A stretch of DNA of 19,914 bases from a bacterium (GCA_030018635.1 JASEHU010000006.1:1-19914); one strand, 5' to 3'. Counted from the stretch's first letter, positions 6,430-13,638 are shown. A program made the numbers and translations. The notes: a model not told the origin generated them from the sequence alone.

Positions 6430-6600
6430 CAGCAATTCTCATTATGAAAATGTGTAAGCAATGAGAAGTGGAGAATAGGGAGAATTGGAGAGATTAGGGG
6501 GGAGATTGGTAAAGAAAACAATAAATCTCCACTTTATCTCAACTTTATCTCCATCTAATCTCAACATTGGACACGATTTCTGCCATAATGAGAATTGCTG
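6430..6600. mobile_element. MITE-like element, 171 bp, with 17-bp TIRs and 9-bp target duplication
   Basis: Terminal inverted repeats CAGCAATTCTCATTATG (6430-6446) and CATAATGAGAATTGCTG (6584-6600) are exact. Both ends are flanked by the direct repeat GTAACGAGA (6421-6429 and 6601-6609), the signature of transposition with a 9-bp duplication. The interior has no gene: a purine-rich half (GGAGA-type units) faces a complementary pyrimidine-rich half (ATCTCAA-type units), so the whole element can fold into one hairpin. It carries no transposase and must have been moved in trans. Confidence 0.85.
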
Positions 6601-6617
6601 GTAACGAGATAAAATCT

Positions 6618-6646
6618 TTGACAAAGAAAGGTTATCTGTGTTATCT
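6618..6646 (+). promoter_or_regulatory. Promoter for the DUF3782-type gene and comEA-like gene
   Basis: TTGACA (6618-6623), 17-nt spacer, TTATCT (6641-6646). It lies 9 nt beyond the right target duplication of the MITE, so the insertion just missed the -35 box. Confidence 0.7.
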
Positions 6647-6674
6647 TGTTTTTAACAAAGAGGAATGGAATAAA

Positions 6675-7433
6675 ATGCCTACAACAAATCTATTGATAAA
6701 AGAGGAAGAAGACCATATCAGGAGGATATTGCCTTTGCTTCTAAAGAGGGATATCCAATTTAGAAGGGAGATAAATGTTATTTTAACAGAGACTTTTCCT
6801 ACAAGAGAGGAGATGAAGCAGATATTGGATGAGCTTCGTATCTTCAGAAAAGAGACTCAGCAGAGGTTTGAGGCAACAGACAAACGATTTGAACAGATAG
6901 ACAAGCGGTTTGAGGAGATGCAGAAGGAGATGCATTTAGGATTTGAGCAGCAACGCAAAGAGATGTATTTAAGATTTGAGCAACAGCACAAAGAGATGTA
7001 TTTAGGATTTGAGCAACAGCACAAAGAAACAAAAAGATTAGGAATAAGTCTCAGAGCTCTTGGCTCCCGATGGGGAAAGGAGGCAGAAGTTACTATAAGA
7101 AAGACCTTGCAAGAGCTACTTTTGAAGAAGATTGAAGCAAAAGAGGTCTCTGAGTGGAAGATTAAAGATAAAGAGGGCAAGGTGGGTGCCCCCAATTCAC
7201 AGATTCAGGTAGACCTTTTGATTCGCAATGGCCAACATTTTCTGGTTGAGATAAAATCCTCAGCTGATGAAGCCCATGTGGACAGGCTCTATAAGATAGG
7301 TGAACTTTATACTGAAAAGGTTGGTATTGCTCCTAAACTCTTGTTTGTAGCCGTTAGTATGGAGGAAGAAGGGGTTAATCTCTGCCAGAAGCTTGGGATT
7401 CAACTCATTACCTATGATGAATTGGAAGATTAA
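6675..7433 (+). CDS. DUF3782-type protein with coiled coil and PD-(D/E)XK nuclease-like domain
   Basis: 252 aa from the ATG at 6675, chosen because a promoter and an AAAGAGG Shine-Dalgarno lie just upstream; the longer frame from 6567 runs through the MITE end. Residues 1-60 are helical. Residues 64-84 are three 7-aa repeats (RFEATDK, RFEQIDK, RFEEMQK), followed by three 11-aa repeats (LGFEQQRKEMY type) at 88-120, so the coiled coil changes from heptad to hendecad. The C-terminal domain has GSRWGKEAE (Glu135/Glu137), QVDLLI with Asp180, and VEIKSS with Glu192 and Lys194, the spacing of a PD-(D/E)XK nuclease fold. Members of this family are unassigned; a nuclease role is inferred from these residues. 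The stop is 12 nt before the comEA-like ATG. Confidence 0.8.
   Translation: MPTTNLLIKEEEDHIRRILPLLLKRDIQFRREINVILTETFPTREEMKQILDELRIFRKETQQRFEATDKRFEQIDKRFEEMQKEMHLGFEQQRKEMYLRFEQQHKEMYLGFEQQHKETKRLGISLRALGSRWGKEAEVTIRKTLQELLLKKIEAKEVSEWKIKDKEGKVGAPNSQIQVDLLIRNGQHFLVEIKSSADEAHVDRLYKIGELYTEKVGIAPKLLFVAVSMEEEGVNLCQKLGIQLITYDELED
6936..7034 (+). repeat. Three tandem 33-bp in-frame repeats
   Basis: Units start at 6936, 6969 and 7002. The second and third are nearly identical over the first 26 bases or so (TTTGAGCAACAGCACAAAGA shared), which points to recent unit duplication in the coiled-coil segment. Confidence 0.8.
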
Positions 7434-7445
7434 CAAAAGAATAAG

Positions 7446-8195
7446 ATGAAATTATTTAAATCCTTTAATCGAACACAGCAAAAGATAGTCTTATTCCTTA
7501 TTGTCTCAAGCCTAACGGCAGGTGCTATTTTAATAGTTACGCAAACACAAAGAGAAAAGGCTTTATCGCAAATTCAAGTAGTCCATTCTGCCTTTGAAGT
7601 TCCCAATGAAATTCTCCATGAAGAAATAATAGATAACATTGTAAATATCAATACCGCTTCTTTAGAAGAACTCGAGTCTTTGCCTAATATTGGTTCAGTC
7701 ACGGCTAATAAAATTATTGAGTATCGCCAAACTTATGGTCCATTCCGAGCAATTAAAGAAATAACTAATGTCAAGGGAATTGGGCAGAAGACCTTTGAAA
7801 AGATTAAAGGAAGAATAACCGTAGGGACTATTGTTTTATCCCGGACAGATATGGGAAAATCCATCTCAGGGAAGAAGACCATAACCATCAGCGAAGGTGT
7901 TACCTTCTCCGAAAACACAATTACTCCATCACTAAAAAAAACCAAAGGCTTGTCTGATGTAATTGGCTCGCTGACAATAAAGGAAGGCAACGCCTTCGAT
8001 AAAAAGGTCAATTTAAACACAGCCTCGTTAGAAGAGATTGAATCCTTACCCAGAATTGGACCGGTAGGGGCAAAAAGGATTATTGAGTATCGACAGATTC
8101 ATGGTGGGTTTAAATCCGTTGAAGAAATAATGGAAGTAAAAGGTATTGGAGAAAAGACCTTTGAGAAGATAAAGGAATTGATAAGTGTGGAGTAA
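7446..8195 (+). CDS. ComEA-like membrane-anchored protein with two helix-hairpin-helix domains
   Basis: 249 aa. One probable membrane segment at about 13-32 near a basic N-terminus anchors it with the rest outside the cytoplasm. Two ComEA-type modules follow: residues 66-125 (VNINTASLEELESLPNIG ... VKGIGQKTFEKI) and 188-247 (VNLNTASLEEIESLPRIG ... VKGIGEKTFEKI). Each has the double HhH pattern that grips the DNA backbone. ComEA normally has one such module and acts as a periplasmic DNA receptor in transformation. The duplication, with a polar linker of about 60 residues, suggests binding to two DNA segments or a longer stretch. No other competence gene is visible. Convergent with the SDR gene. 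Confidence 0.85.
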   Translation: MKLFKSFNRTQQKIVLFLIVSSLTAGAILIVTQTQREKALSQIQVVHSAFEVPNEILHEEIIDNIVNINTASLEELESLPNIGSVTANKIIEYRQTYGPFRAIKEITNVKGIGQKTFEKIKGRITVGTIVLSRTDMGKSISGKKTITISEGVTFSENTITPSLKKTKGLSDVIGSLTIKEGNAFDKKVNLNTASLEEIESLPRIGPVGAKRIIEYRQIHGGFKSVEEIMEVKGIGEKTFEKIKELISVE

Positions 8196-8225
8196 TAGGG
8201 AAACGGAAGTAGTAATAGGTAAATA

Positions 8226-8286
8226 GGCTGAAGGTTGTTAGGTTATAGAGTTCCTTCCTAACCTTCAACCTTCCTAACCTTCAGCC
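8226..8286. terminator. Dyad between convergent genes, repeat-derived, possible bidirectional terminator
   Basis: GGCTGAAGG (8226-8234) pairs with CCTTCAGCC (8278-8286), and AAGGTTG (8231-8237) can pair with CAACCTT (8266-8272). It is built of AACCTTC-type heptamers. It lies between the comEA-like stop and the SDR gene and reaches into the SDR 3' end. No strong T-run, so terminator function is uncertain. Confidence 0.45.
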
Positions 8287-9205
8287 TTCCTTTCCATGCC
8301 TTCAAAATACCATCTTTTAAAGAAACCCGGGGTTCCCAGCCCAATTCTTTTTTAGCCAGTTCTATATCAAGGATATTAACCGGGACATCAAAAGAACGAC
8401 CCGGTTCATACCGAACTTCAAGTTCTTCACCGGTAACCTTTTTGATTAAAACTACCAATTCATTAAGTGAAATTCCCTGGCCGGAACCAATATTAAAGAT
8501 TTTATTTTCTGTCTGTTTTTCGCAAGCAAGTATAAATGACTCTTTTGCATCTTCAATATGGACATAATCACGAACTATCTCTCCATCTCCCCAAATGATA
8601 ATAGGTTGTTTATTCTTTACTTTATTAAGAAAAACATCTACCGCTCCCTGAAAGACACGGGATAGGTTCTCCCGACCACCATAAAAATTGGAACTGCGTA
8701 AGACGACATAATCTAAATTATAAAGGTGGTGATACATATTCAGGTATTTTTCTATAGTAAGTTTAGTAATACCATAAGAACATAAGGGATATGTAGGGTG
8801 TGTTTCTGGAATTGGCAATGTCTCCGCCATACCATACACCGTTCCTCCAGAAGAGGCAAATATGATTTTTTTAATTCCTTGCCTCCGACATACCTCAAGC
8901 AGTTGAATTGAACCGATAACATTACTTTTAAGGTCAAATGATGGATCCAAAACAGAACTCTGAGGTAAGACCGTAGAGGCTAAATGGAAGACAAAATCCA
9001 TATCACAAACAGCAGATTGGATGATAGAACAATCAGTAAAATCACCCTGTATCAGCTCAATTTTATCTAAGAATTGGGTTAAATGAGGATATTGTTTTTG
9101 AGGCATTTCAAGTATTCTGACCTCATACCCCCCTCTTTCTAAAAGCCCTTTGGTTAAGTGCCAACCTAAAAATCCACCTCCGCCAATAATTAAACATTTA
9201 TTCAT
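8258..9205 (-). CDS. Extended SDR-family NAD-dependent epimerase/dehydratase (GalE-like)
   Basis: 315 aa. Rossmann motif GGGGFLG at 8-14; Asp55 in LIQGDFTD for the adenine pocket; HLAS (74-77); catalytic Ser118/119 region (ASSGGTVYG); YxxxK at Tyr144-Lys148 (YGITK); and NFYG, GDGEIVRDYVH and FNIGSGQG typical of nucleotide-sugar epimerases and dehydratases. The likely substrate is a UDP- or GDP-sugar feeding surface polysaccharide; the exact sugar cannot be read from sequence. The start overlaps the upstream glycosyltransferase stop by 4 bp (ATGA). The last ten residues or so (RLKVRKVEG) are encoded by the repeat dyad at the 3' end and are probably not part of the ancestral protein. Confidence 0.9.
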   Translation of the reverse strand: MNKCLIIGGGGFLGWHLTKGLLERGGYEVRILEMPQKQYPHLTQFLDKIELIQGDFTDCSIIQSAVCDMDFVFHLASTVLPQSSVLDPSFDLKSNVIGSIQLLEVCRRQGIKKIIFASSGGTVYGMAETLPIPETHPTYPLCSYGITKLTIEKYLNMYHHLYNLDYVVLRSSNFYGGRENLSRVFQGAVDVFLNKVKNKQPIIIWGDGEIVRDYVHIEDAKESFILACEKQTENKIFNIGSGQGISLNELVVLIKKVTGEELEVRYEPGRSFDVPVNILDIELAKKELGWEPRVSLKDGILKAWKGRLKVRKVEG

Positions 9206-10386
9206 TTAACCACATTACTCCTTTTTTTTATATATTTTTTATAAAACTCTTCCGTCTGAGCGGCTACTTCTTTCCATGAATATCTTTCTGCTGTTTTGCG
9301 GGCATTTTCTCCCATCTCTTTTAGACAATGCCCATTTTCAATTAATAAATTTATCTTTTGAGCAATATCAAAGGCATCCCGCTGAATAAAATACCCATTA
9401 TATCCATCCTGAATCAATTCCTCAGTTCCACTAACCTTAGTGGCTAATATAGGTAGCCCGGATGAAATAGCCTCTAAAGTCGCTAATGAAAATGCCTCAT
9501 AAAGGGTTGGGAAAACAAAAATATCAGCCGCCGCATAATATTTCTTTAGTGGAGTAGGCTTAAGAAATATTATTTGATGAGCAATATTTAACCTTTTGGC
9601 CAAGGATAAATATGGCTCGATTTTTTCCCCTCCAATAGCAATAAGCTTTATATGTTCACTTTTAACAAAAGGAAGTGATTCGATAATATATTTTAGTCCT
9701 TTTCTTTTAAACTCGTAGGCGACAAATATAAGAACGATGTCATCTGCCTTGAGATTAAGTTCTTTTCTAATTGCCGCCCTGAATTGTTCCCTGTTTTTGG
9801 GATTAAATTCTTTAAGGTCAACACCATTAGGGATAACGACTATCTTTTCTTCAGGGATATTGTATTCCTCTACAATATCCCTTTTTATCCACTCGGTAGG
9901 TGAAATAATCCCGCCATTTTTACCACCATGCCGGTATGAAAATTTCTCTATGGGCAAAACAATTAAGTTTAAAGGATTCAAGATGGTATTTTTTAAATAA
10001 TTATAAATCCCTGTGCCGCTTTTTCGAGCTACCCTAACCGCAGTTTTATGACAACTCTGTGAGGTATAGACATTAAAAGGAACAAAACAATCTCCAAGTG
10101 AATGAACAATATCAAATTCTTTCGGTTTAATTATCAAACTACTCATTATGGCAAAGGTAATTACTTGAATTACCGTTGCCCAACCCTGCATCTTCCTCTT
10201 TAGAAAGATATTGCCTTTAAGCATCGGGATTTCATGAAATATAATTTTATCGGTCAACACATCCTGCCAGGAATTAGCAAATACATGGACTTCATGTTCC
10301 TGGCTAAAAAATTCCACTAACTCCGCTGTATAACGTGATATTCCACCTCTTTTATTAACTGTTCTACAAACAAATGCAATTTTCAC
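9202..10386 (-). CDS. Glycosyltransferase family 4 (GT-B fold)
   Basis: 394 aa with a GTG start at 10386, supported by a Shine-Dalgarno AAGGGGG about 9 nt upstream. The N-terminal Rossmann half opens MKIAFVCRTVNKRGGISRY, with the GG loop for acceptor/donor phosphate. The C-terminal half has VIPNGVDLKEFNP (184-196), FVAYEFKRKGL (221-231, with the basic phosphate-binding KRKG) and the retaining-enzyme E-x7-E motif at Glu297 and Glu305 (YEAFSLATLEA). It is a cytoplasmic or membrane-associated transferase that adds a sugar to a surface glycan. It forms a two-gene operon with the SDR gene, which may make its donor sugar. Confidence 0.9.
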   Translation of the reverse strand: MKIAFVCRTVNKRGGISRYTAELVEFFSQEHEVHVFANSWQDVLTDKIIFHEIPMLKGNIFLKRKMQGWATVIQVITFAIMSSLIIKPKEFDIVHSLGDCFVPFNVYTSQSCHKTAVRVARKSGTGIYNYLKNTILNPLNLIVLPIEKFSYRHGGKNGGIISPTEWIKRDIVEEYNIPEEKIVVIPNGVDLKEFNPKNREQFRAAIRKELNLKADDIVLIFVAYEFKRKGLKYIIESLPFVKSEHIKLIAIGGEKIEPYLSLAKRLNIAHQIIFLKPTPLKKYYAAADIFVFPTLYEAFSLATLEAISSGLPILATKVSGTEELIQDGYNGYFIQRDAFDIAQKINLLIENGHCLKEMGENARKTAERYSWKEVAAQTEEFYKKYIKKRSNVVK

Positions 10387-10434
10387 TTTGTTTTCCCCCT
10401 TTACGAATAACCTTGCCAGCTAATACATCGGTAT

Positions 10435-10512
10435 AGGTACTTGGGGGTCAAACCTGATTATGGAATACAGAATACTTTAAATTCCATAATCAAGGTTTGA
10501 CCCCAAGTACCT
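10435..10512. repeat. 32-bp imperfect inverted repeat (REP/MITE-like)
   Basis: Left arm 10435-10466 starts AGGTACTTGGGGGTCAAACC; right arm 10481-10512 is its complement apart from two single-base indels; loop of 14 nt. The GGGGTCAAACC core resembles the palindromes mobilised by REP-associated (IS200-like) transposases, but no transposase is nearby and no target duplication is evident. Confidence 0.8.
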
Positions 10513-10728
10513 CTTTATCAATGACTTACAGCATTTTAATAAAAATAGTTTAAGCAAAAATTATTCCGAACAGTATTGGGTTTGCCCCTAATTCCCCGAC
10601 ATCTTTTTAAAAAATCTTTAGTATTTTTTCCTTTGACCCCACAATATAAAGTTTAAAATTACTTCTCTTTCCCCTCAGATCCCGCATAAAATAAGCGAAA
10701 GAGAACATATCCCAAATCCATACTTCAT

Positions 10729-10780
10729 TTCAACAGCCTGTTGAATGTTGAATGTAAAGGGTACTGCTTTCTACATTCAA
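10729..10780. repeat. Two adjacent stem-loops at the 3' side of the 165-aa gene
   Basis: TTCAACA (10729-10735) / TGTTGAA (10739-10745) with a GCC loop, and TTGAATGTA (10748-10756) / TACATTCAA (10772-10780). They lie 16-67 nt past the stop of the minus-strand gene and could protect or end its mRNA. Neither is followed by a T-run. Confidence 0.55.
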
Positions 10781-10795
10781 TGCCCACGTTCTGTC

Positions 10796-11293
10796 TTACA
10801 ATGGAGGAAGTGTTGAAGCTAAGTCTAAATGTATTCCTCCTTGAACATCTGAGAAATGATAACTAATAATAGCCCTCCGATTGTTTGAAAAATATTTTTT
10901 CTTTCGCTCCATAAGCATATCAATATATGACATCATTACTACATAATCACTGGCATTTTTGGATGGTGCTAATTTAGAACTTATGTCTTGAACTGCCTTA
11001 TTGTGATCTTTTTCAGGGAGTAAAGATATGTTCCAAACGATAATTGCTATTGTTACCGCTTTTTTAATAAGTTCATTATTGCCAGCACACTCTTCTAATA
11101 AAGGTTTTGCAAAATCTAATATTACTTCTGACATTTTTTCTTTATCTGGACTTTCAACAATTTTCATTTTTCCAGGTAGATAGTTAGCTCTTTTCAATTT
11201 ATTCAGAAGATGGATTTTTCCTGATTTTACCTTAGATTTTTTTTGTTTTCTTTTTTCTCGTTTTATTTTCTTTTTATTCTTTTTGTTAGACAT
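10796..11293 (-). CDS. Hypothetical protein, 165 aa, Lys-rich N-terminus
   Basis: Function not recognised. Residues 1-26 are almost wholly Lys/Arg/Asn/Ser and probably bind nucleic acid or are disordered. Residues 45-125 look helical (MSEVILDFAKPLLEE..., AVTIAIIVWNISLLPE), and the C-terminus MLMERKKKYFSNNRRAIISYHFSD ... HLDLAST is a block I associate with scattered hypothetical proteins of similar size. The ATG at 11293 has an AAAGGA Shine-Dalgarno about 9 nt upstream. It lies alone between two repeat-rich regions on the same strand as nadD, 233 nt downstream. Coding is supported by amphipathic patterning and the ribosome binding site. Confidence 0.7.
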   Translation of the reverse strand: MSNKKNKKKIKREKRKQKKSKVKSGKIHLLNKLKRANYLPGKMKIVESPDKEKMSEVILDFAKPLLEECAGNNELIKKAVTIAIIVWNISLLPEKDHNKAVQDISSKLAPSKNASDYVVMMSYIDMLMERKKKYFSNNRRAIISYHFSDVQGGIHLDLASTLPPL

Positions 11294-11335
11294 GCCGTAT
11301 AATCCTTTTATGGAAATTCAGAATAATTCAGGGTC

Positions 11336-11494
11336 TATAGCACCTATTAACCAAAAGTTCTCATCCAAGAAACGAATTTTCGATTTTCGATTGCCGATTT
11401 TAGATTGCAAATTGATTTATCTTTAAAATCCAAAATCGAAAATCCAAAATCCAAAATAATTTCACATGAGAACTTTTGGTTAATAACTGCTATA
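11336..11494. mobile_element. Nested inverted-repeat element, about 160 bp, MITE-like
   Basis: Outer arms 11336-11364 and 11466-11494 match at 27 of 29 positions (core ATTAACCAAAAGTTCTCAT). Pairing continues outward with one gap (AGGGT/ACCCT). Inside is a second dyad of TTCGATT / CCAAAAT heptamers, the same family as in the pabB leader. TAATTC at 11324-11329 and 11502-11507 may be a 6-bp target duplication, which is weaker evidence than at 6421-6609. No coding capacity. Confidence 0.6.
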
Positions 11495-11526
11495 ACCCTC
11501 TTAATTCCCAATTCACAATTCGAGAG

Positions 11527-12165
11527 CTAACCCTCTACTAATTTATATAACCTATGCTTATAGATATATTTTTCCACTTCTTCCGGCACTAAGTATTTAA
11601 TTGATTTCCCCTGTTTTATCCGCTGTCTGATGGCGGTAGAAGATATATCTACACCTGGAATTTCCAGTATATAGGCAAAATCCCCTGATTTTAAGTTATA
11701 TCCTGGTCTATTAACGGCGATGAACTGACAGAGTTGGGGTAATTTTTCTACATTTTTCCATGTATCCAATTCGGCAATAGCATCTGCCCCGATAATAAAA
11801 TACAATTGTACATCTTCACCGTATATTTTTTTAAATTCGCGTAAGGTATCCTCAGAGTAAGACGGTCCTCCCCGTTTGATTTCAATATCAGATGCTTTAA
11901 AGTATTTATTCGAACTAATAGCCAGGCAGGTCATTTTATATCTATCCTCTGGACCAGCAATATCCGGTTGATTTTTATGAGGTGGTCTGGCACAAGGAAC
12001 AAAAATGACTTCTTGTAAATTAAACCGTTGTCTGGCCTCTTCTGCGGCTAATAAATGCCCGTAATGTATAGGGTTAAAGGTACCACCCAGGATGCCAATT
12101 GGGATTTTCGATTTTCGATTTTCGATTTTCGATTGAGAAGAATTTTGGATTTTGGATTTTTTCAA
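11527..12165 (-). CDS. nadD: Nicotinate-nucleotide adenylyltransferase
   Basis: About 212 aa; makes deamido-NAD from NaMN and ATP. Family motifs: GGTFNPIHYGHL (nucleotide-binding HxGH-type motif), FVPCARPPHK, YFIIGADAIAELDTWKN, and the C-terminal ISSTAIRQRIKQGKSIKYLVPEEV. Normal NadD starts a few residues before GILGGTFNP; here about 20 extra residues (KKSKIQNSSQSKIENRKSK) are encoded by a heptamer repeat. The frame opens at a GTG at 12174, but a TTG at 12165 follows the Shine-Dalgarno GAAGGTGA by 5 nt and is preferred. No ATG is available between the repeat and the GGTFNP motif, so the repeat is probably translated. It follows proA on the same strand after a 150-bp repeat-filled gap. Confidence 0.92.
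   Translation of the reverse strand: MKKSKIQNSSQSKIENRKSKIPIGILGGTFNPIHYGHLLAAEEARQRFNLQEVIFVPCARPPHKNQPDIAGPEDRYKMTCLAISSNKYFKASDIEIKRGGPSYSEDTLREFKKIYGEDVQLYFIIGADAIAELDTWKNVEKLPQLCQFIAVNRPGYNLKSGDFAYILEIPGVDISSTAIRQRIKQGKSIKYLVPEEVEKYIYKHRLYKLVEG
12102..12165. repeat. Heptamer repeat inside the nadD 5' coding end
   Basis: Four TTTTCGA-type units, a short GAGAAGAA spacer, and TTTTGGA-type units (12144-12160). Same unit as at 5275-5340 and 11376-11455. In the nadD frame it reads SKIQNSSQSKIENRKSK. Confidence 0.8.
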
Positions 12166-12216
12166 ATTGGTCACCTTCGGGACGATCCATTTTATCGTTT
12201 TCCCTGTGATTTCTTT

Positions 12217-12280
12217 TAGAAATTGGAAATTGGAAATTGGGGAGAGACTTGTAAGCCTAATTTCTAATTTCTAATTTCCA
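12217..12280. repeat. Heptamer-repeat hairpin between proA and nadD
   Basis: Left arm has three GAAATTG units (12219-12239); right arm has three CTAATTT units (12257-12280); the arms pair with a 16-nt loop between. No terminator T-run. Confidence 0.75.
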
Positions 12281-12326
12281 ACTCCATCTTTTACCCGCAA
12301 TCTTTTACACTAAAGTGAACCATCCC

Positions 12327-13586
12327 TCACCTTCTAATTTGTCCATCTCCCAGTATAATAAATTTAGTCGTAGTTAATTCCACCAGTCCCATAGGTCCAC
12401 GGGCATGTAATTTTTGTGTGGAGATGCCAATTTCTGCCCCTAATCCAAACTCACTGCCATCGGTAAATCGAGTTGAGGCGTTGACATAGACCGCGGCAGA
12501 ATCCACTTCTTGCAAAAACCTGTGGGCATTGGAATAGGACGAAGTAACAATAGCATCTGAATGTGCTGAACCGTAGGTGTTGATATGCTCAATTGCCTCA
12601 TCTAAACCTGCAACCACCTTTACCGCTAAAATCAAGTCTAAATATTCTGTTTCCCAGTCTTCTTGTGTTGCCGGGACTATTCCTGATGACACTATCCCAC
12701 GGGTTTTCTCGCAACCTCGTATCTCTACCTTTGCCTCCTTGAGCCGTTTGAGCATTGTTGGCAAAAACTCATCCGCAACATCCTGATGAACCAAAAGCGA
12801 CTCAATCGCATTGCATACCCCTGGTCTTTGCACCTTAGCGTTAAAGGTAATCTCCCCTGCCATAGATAAATCCGCCGTCGAATCCACATAAACATGGCAA
12901 TTGCCTTCCCCATGAGCAATAATTGGCACCTTTGCCTCACTACCGATTGTCTCGATTAATCCCTTTCCACCGCGCAGGATAATTACATCCACATACTTAT
13001 TCAGCTTAGCTAATTCCCGCACGGCTTCACGCTCGGTAAAGGGAATAAACGAGATACTTCCTTCAGGAATCCCCAGAGGCACAGAGGCCTCGGTTAAGAT
13101 TTTAACGATGAACTGATTAGAATTAATTGCCTCAGAGCCACCTCTAAGCACTACGGCATTGCCGGATTTAAGGCACAACCCAGCCGCATCTGCGGTTACA
13201 TTTGGTCTGGCCTCATAAATAATCCCGACCACCCCTAAAGGAACTCGGACACGGCCTATTTGCAATCCATTAGGTCGCTTCCTCATCGATATAACTTCAC
13301 CAACCGGGTCCGGCAGATTAGCCACATCTCGTAAACCGTCTGCCATAGCCTTTATTCGGCTCTCATTTAGTTTAAGTCGGTCAAGCAGGGCAGGGGACAA
13401 ATTAGAGATTTTAGCCGCTTCCATATCTTTAGCATTCTCTTTTGAAATCGCTTCAGACTGGGATTCCAAAGCCTCTGCCATAGCTACCAATGCCCTATTT
13501 TTTACCCCACAAGACAGGTTGGCTAATTTTCTCGACGCCAGTTTTGCTTTATAACCTATTTTAGATACTTCATCCCTAATATCCAT
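12327..13586 (-). CDS. proA: Gamma-glutamyl phosphate reductase
   Basis: 419 aa from the ATG at 13586. Reduces gamma-glutamyl phosphate with NADPH in proline synthesis. Aldehyde-dehydrogenase-fold marks: GVVGIIYEARPNVTADAA (118-135), GNAVVLRGGSEA (142-153), ILRGGKGLI (203-211), HGEGNCHVYVD (225-235), catalytic Cys258 in QRPGVCNA, and the C-terminal GLGAEIGISTQKLHARGPMGL. The frame runs open to 13880, but those 98 residues are AT-rich noise across the promoter and a repeat. The -10 box ends 9 nt before the ATG, so a leaderless mRNA is expected. The usual partner proB is not in the window. Confidence 0.95.
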   Translation of the reverse strand: MDIRDEVSKIGYKAKLASRKLANLSCGVKNRALVAMAEALESQSEAISKENAKDMEAAKISNLSPALLDRLKLNESRIKAMADGLRDVANLPDPVGEVISMRKRPNGLQIGRVRVPLGVVGIIYEARPNVTADAAGLCLKSGNAVVLRGGSEAINSNQFIVKILTEASVPLGIPEGSISFIPFTEREAVRELAKLNKYVDVIILRGGKGLIETIGSEAKVPIIAHGEGNCHVYVDSTADLSMAGEITFNAKVQRPGVCNAIESLLVHQDVADEFLPTMLKRLKEAKVEIRGCEKTRGIVSSGIVPATQEDWETEYLDLILAVKVVAGLDEAIEHINTYGSAHSDAIVTSSYSNAHRFLQEVDSAAVYVNASTRFTDGSEFGLGAEIGISTQKLHARGPMGLVELTTTKFIILGDGQIRR

Positions 13587-13595
13587 TTCCAGTAT

Positions 13596-13624
13596 ATAAT
13601 ACCACATAATTTTATTTAAGTCAA
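13596..13624 (-). promoter_or_regulatory. Promoter for proA
   Basis: Minus strand: TTGACT (13624-13619), 17-nt spacer, TATTAT (13601-13596), then 9 nt to the ATG at 13586. This geometry matches the purN and LTD-gene promoters. Confidence 0.78.
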
Positions 13625-13638
13625 TATTTTTTTGGGAT

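Larger units (their letters stand above)
10387..10795. other. 409-bp gene-free stretch with several inverted repeats
   Basis: No open frame of interest on either strand. It holds the 10435-10512 dyad, a second TTTGACCCCA at 10633-10642 that echoes the dyad's core, a CTCTTTC...GAAAGAG pairing around 10660-10705, and two stem-loops at 10729-10780 at the 3' side of the next gene. It reads as accumulated repeat debris plus possible 3' ends; no clear promoter for the glycosyltransferase gene was found. Confidence 0.6.

Noticed and set aside
6442..6624. 60-codon minus-strand frame over the MITE
   Set aside because: It starts and ends in element-specific repeats and has no ribosome binding site; the element appears non-coding.
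6857..7195. Minus-strand frames with repeated 'CCCSNPKYISL' peptide
   Set aside because: Shadow of the in-frame 33-bp repeats of the DUF3782-type gene on the other strand.
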